Source: Deltaproteobacteria bacterium (GTDB lineage: Bacteria > Lernaellota > Lernaellaia > JACKCT01). From it: a stretch of 64,000 nt of DNA. This document shows positions 61,275-64,000 of the stretch, one piece after another; the stretch's first letter is position 1, and every line of letters starts with the position of its first letter. Both the position numbers and the translations under genes were made by a program. The notes beneath the pieces are model-generated. The model saw only the letters and a program-made list of their open reading frames with translations. It was not told the DNA's origin and did not search any database. The stretch covers positions 62,001 to 126,000 of the forward strand of contig JAOSJX010000003.1 of assembly GCA_027493875.1 (NCBI GenBank), written 5' to 3'.

Positions 61275-62288
61275 CTATTTCACCGTCGAGGAGCCGCCGC
61301 TGACGATCACCTGCTTATCCGCCGCGATCGTGTCCTTGCCGTCCAGCAGGTCCTTGTCCGCGAAGGAGAGGTTTTCGATGCCCGTGGCCACGGAGCCCGA
61401 CTCCACCGCCAACCCGTAGTACTGGTCCGACTTGTACGCCGTTTCGTTCAGGATCTTCACGTGCGCGATGTCCGTGTCGTCGTCGACGAAAATCGCGTCC
61501 CGGATATCCATCGTGCTGTTCATGCGGATGAGGATACCATAGTACTTCAGGATCGGCGTCGCCGTCTTGATCGTCGTCACGTATTTCGTGGGATCATCCT
61601 CCCACGCCTCGAAGCTCACCAGCGCGTTCTGCCAGCCCAGAACACCGATCCGCAGGTTGTCTTCGATATAGTTCTCGCCGATCACCTTCAGATTGGCGAA
61701 CTCGATCCCCGCCGCCCCGATCCGGCAGTCGTGCGCATACACGTTGTAAAGCTCCAGCGTCGAGTATTTCGCCGCCAGGAAGCCGACGACCCCTTCCTCC
61801 GCGGCGCAGTAGTGCATGCGGACCTCGCTGTACTCCGTCACCTCCGCCGCCGCGCGGCCCGTGCTCGCGTTCGTGCTCATAAAGGCGATCCCGTAGAACT
61901 CCACGTTCTTGCACTTCTCGATATCGAAGGGCGGGACGGTGACCGGCTTATCCGCCTTCGGGTTCCAGTCCCCGGCGCCGTCCGATGCGTTGTAGGGGTC
62001 GGCGTCGCCGGACGCGTAGTTGGTGGTGTTGAAGACTTCGGTCTTGAAGGTCAGCGATCCGCCCGGACCGAAGACCAGGTTGGACAGATCGACCTTGCCC
62101 GAAGTCTCCGTATAGGTCTGCGGCGCGGCGAGCGTGCCCTTGAGCCAGACGGTGATCGCTTCCGCGATCGTCCCGAGGGCGACGATTAATTCAATAACCT
62201 TCGAGATGTGCTGGACCGCGTTCCCCCACGACTCGCCGTCGTTTGCGTCGCTCCCGCTTAGTGCGTCAACGTAATAGTTCGCCGCCAT
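61275..62288 (-). CDS. Right-handed parallel beta-helix (pectate-lyase-fold) protein
   Basis: 337 residues, intact, with GGGAGG before the ATG. It starts with the motif YYVDALSGSDANDGESWGNA that usually follows a signal peptide in pectin-lyase-fold proteins, yet here nothing precedes it but three residues. Repeating short beta segments follow (NVEFYGIAFMSTNAS, STLELYNVYAHDCRIGAAGI, NLKVIGENYIEDNLRIGVLG). The fold binds or cleaves polysaccharides, or forms fibres as in tailspikes. Without a signal peptide it may be cytoplasmic, phage-like or exported by another route. Confidence 0.75.
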   Translation of the reverse strand: MAANYYVDALSGSDANDGESWGNAVQHISKVIELIVALGTIAEAITVWLKGTLAAPQTYTETSGKVDLSNLVFGPGGSLTFKTEVFNTTNYASGDADPYNASDGAGDWNPKADKPVTVPPFDIEKCKNVEFYGIAFMSTNASTGRAAAEVTEYSEVRMHYCAAEEGVVGFLAAKYSTLELYNVYAHDCRIGAAGIEFANLKVIGENYIEDNLRIGVLGWQNALVSFEAWEDDPTKYVTTIKTATPILKYYGILIRMNSTMDIRDAIFVDDDTDIAHVKILNETAYKSDQYYGLAVESGSVATGIENLSFADKDLLDGKDTIAADKQVIVSGGSSTVK

Positions 62289-62559
62289 GGTCGCCTCCCT
62301 TTCCCTTTTTGAAAGCTGATAATACTTTCAATTGTTCTGTTACTTCGCTTCCCCTTCCCGGCCCGTCCACAACGGGAGAGGCAACAGGAGAGGCAACGGG
62401 AGAGGCAACGGTATCACAACGCGCGGACGATTACAAGAGAAATCTGGAAGGCATTTAGATAACAAATAACGCTAAATTCCGACACCGGTGTCAGGTTTGA
62501 AATCTCCCTGAGATCCCGCGTGCTTGCCCTTCGATATACGATATTCGATATACGAATCA
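62289..62559. other. Intergenic region with 12-bp and 7-bp repeats
   Basis: No gene seen. Three 12-base units (CAACGGGAGAGG and one variant) occupy 62370-62405. A heptamer tract with TTCGATA and TACGATA words begins at 62530 and runs into the ntrX stop region. The promoter for the beta-helix gene should be here. Confidence 0.55.
62370..62410 (+). repeat. 12-bp tandem repeat
   Basis: Three copies of CAACGGGAGAGG (middle one CAACAGGAGAGG) and a partial fourth, in the leader of the beta-helix gene. Confidence 0.8.
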
Positions 62560-63942
<1,383 letters not shown>

Positions 63943-63957
63943 CCGCGCTCAGGCTCC

Positions 63958-64000
63958 TCAGCTCACGCCCTGGGCCGCGGCGCGCGCCGGATGGTCCGCC
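63958..64000 (-). CDS. Possible 3' end of an upstream gene (histidine kinase expected)
   Basis: A minus-strand frame ending ADHPARAAAQGVS and a TGA at 63958-63960, with GGAG between it and the ntrX start. NtrX genes usually follow an NtrY sensor kinase. The fragment is too short to identify. Confidence 0.3.
   Translation of the reverse strand, partial: ADHPARAAAQGVS

Noticed and set aside
62344-62458. A short open frame over the 12-bp repeats, reading GEATGEAT.
   Set aside because: The period of 12 simply gives a 4-residue repeat in any frame; no ribosome site or similarity supports a gene.

Overview
The window comes from a GC-rich, double-membraned bacterium. It encodes lipoproteins, an outer-membrane-barrel-like protein, a bacterioferritin, a B12-dependent ribonucleotide reductase and a 2-oxoacid:ferredoxin oxidoreductase, a mix that fits a facultative or anaerobic lifestyle. 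The many secreted proteins with long aspartate-rich spacers resemble those of deltaproteobacteria-like MAG lineages (Myxococcota/Bradymonadales/Lernaellota-type). That placement is inference from protein style only. Most long genes are broken by one or more single-base indels, usually in homopolymers. I joined the frames wherever the protein family continues across the break, and I regard these as probable sequence errors rather than real decay.

Layout. 1-1.5 kb: porA (partial), porD and porC of a 2-oxoacid:ferredoxin oxidoreductase. 2.1-6 kb: alcohol dehydrogenase, then an ECF sigma factor with a membrane VWA-domain protein, then a small DUF2892 protein. 6-10 kb: two divergent Asp-rich lipoproteins (a glycosidase-like protein and a C45-type Ntn hydrolase). 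10-17 kb: a complete ectoine module, with ectABCD on the minus strand, the uptake system ehuBCDA on the plus strand and a MarR-type regulator; a palindromic operator candidate overlaps a good sigma-70 promoter between the divergent arms. 17-31 kb: a secreted Asp-rich protein, a response-regulator/DUF4388/TPR protein, nrdJ with an NrdR box and a leader hairpin, dCMP deaminase, cstA and three glycosyltransferases. 31-32.6 kb: an IS110-family element. 32.7-38.3 kb: a ceramidase-like lipoprotein, a repeat-dense intergenic region, bacterioferritin, an alpha/beta hydrolase and a small Cys-rich protein.

38.3-47.9 kb (minus strand) is one amino-acid biosynthesis run: ilvB-ilvN-ilvC-leuA-leuB-cimA followed by a chorismate mutase/prephenate dehydratase/ACT/DAHP synthase fusion. 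It is preceded by what looks like a complete translational attenuator: a 19-residue Ile/Leu/Val-rich leader peptide, an antiterminator pairing and an intrinsic terminator. 48-49.8 kb carries a second ECF sigma factor/VWA-family pair, whose VWA-family member has lost the VWA domain itself. 50-57 kb: an outer-membrane protein, a lower-GC islet (DUF429, HigBA toxin-antitoxin), a HAD phosphatase, an FGE-like lipoprotein, a membrane protein, a BNR-repeat secreted protein and a PH-like protein. 57.5-62.3 kb: a secreted propeller-like protein and two large proteins of unknown role without signal peptides. 62.5-64 kb: an NtrX-like sigma-54 activator.

Two themes recur. First, six exported proteins carry Asp-rich spacers, either just after an N-terminal lipidated cysteine or just before a C-terminal Cys-containing tail of the form GG/SS-C-(C)-G-C-stop. 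The tail may be an undescribed sorting or anchoring signal. Second, intergenic regions carry degenerate words that stay in phase with a 7- or 8-base period over up to about 80 bases.
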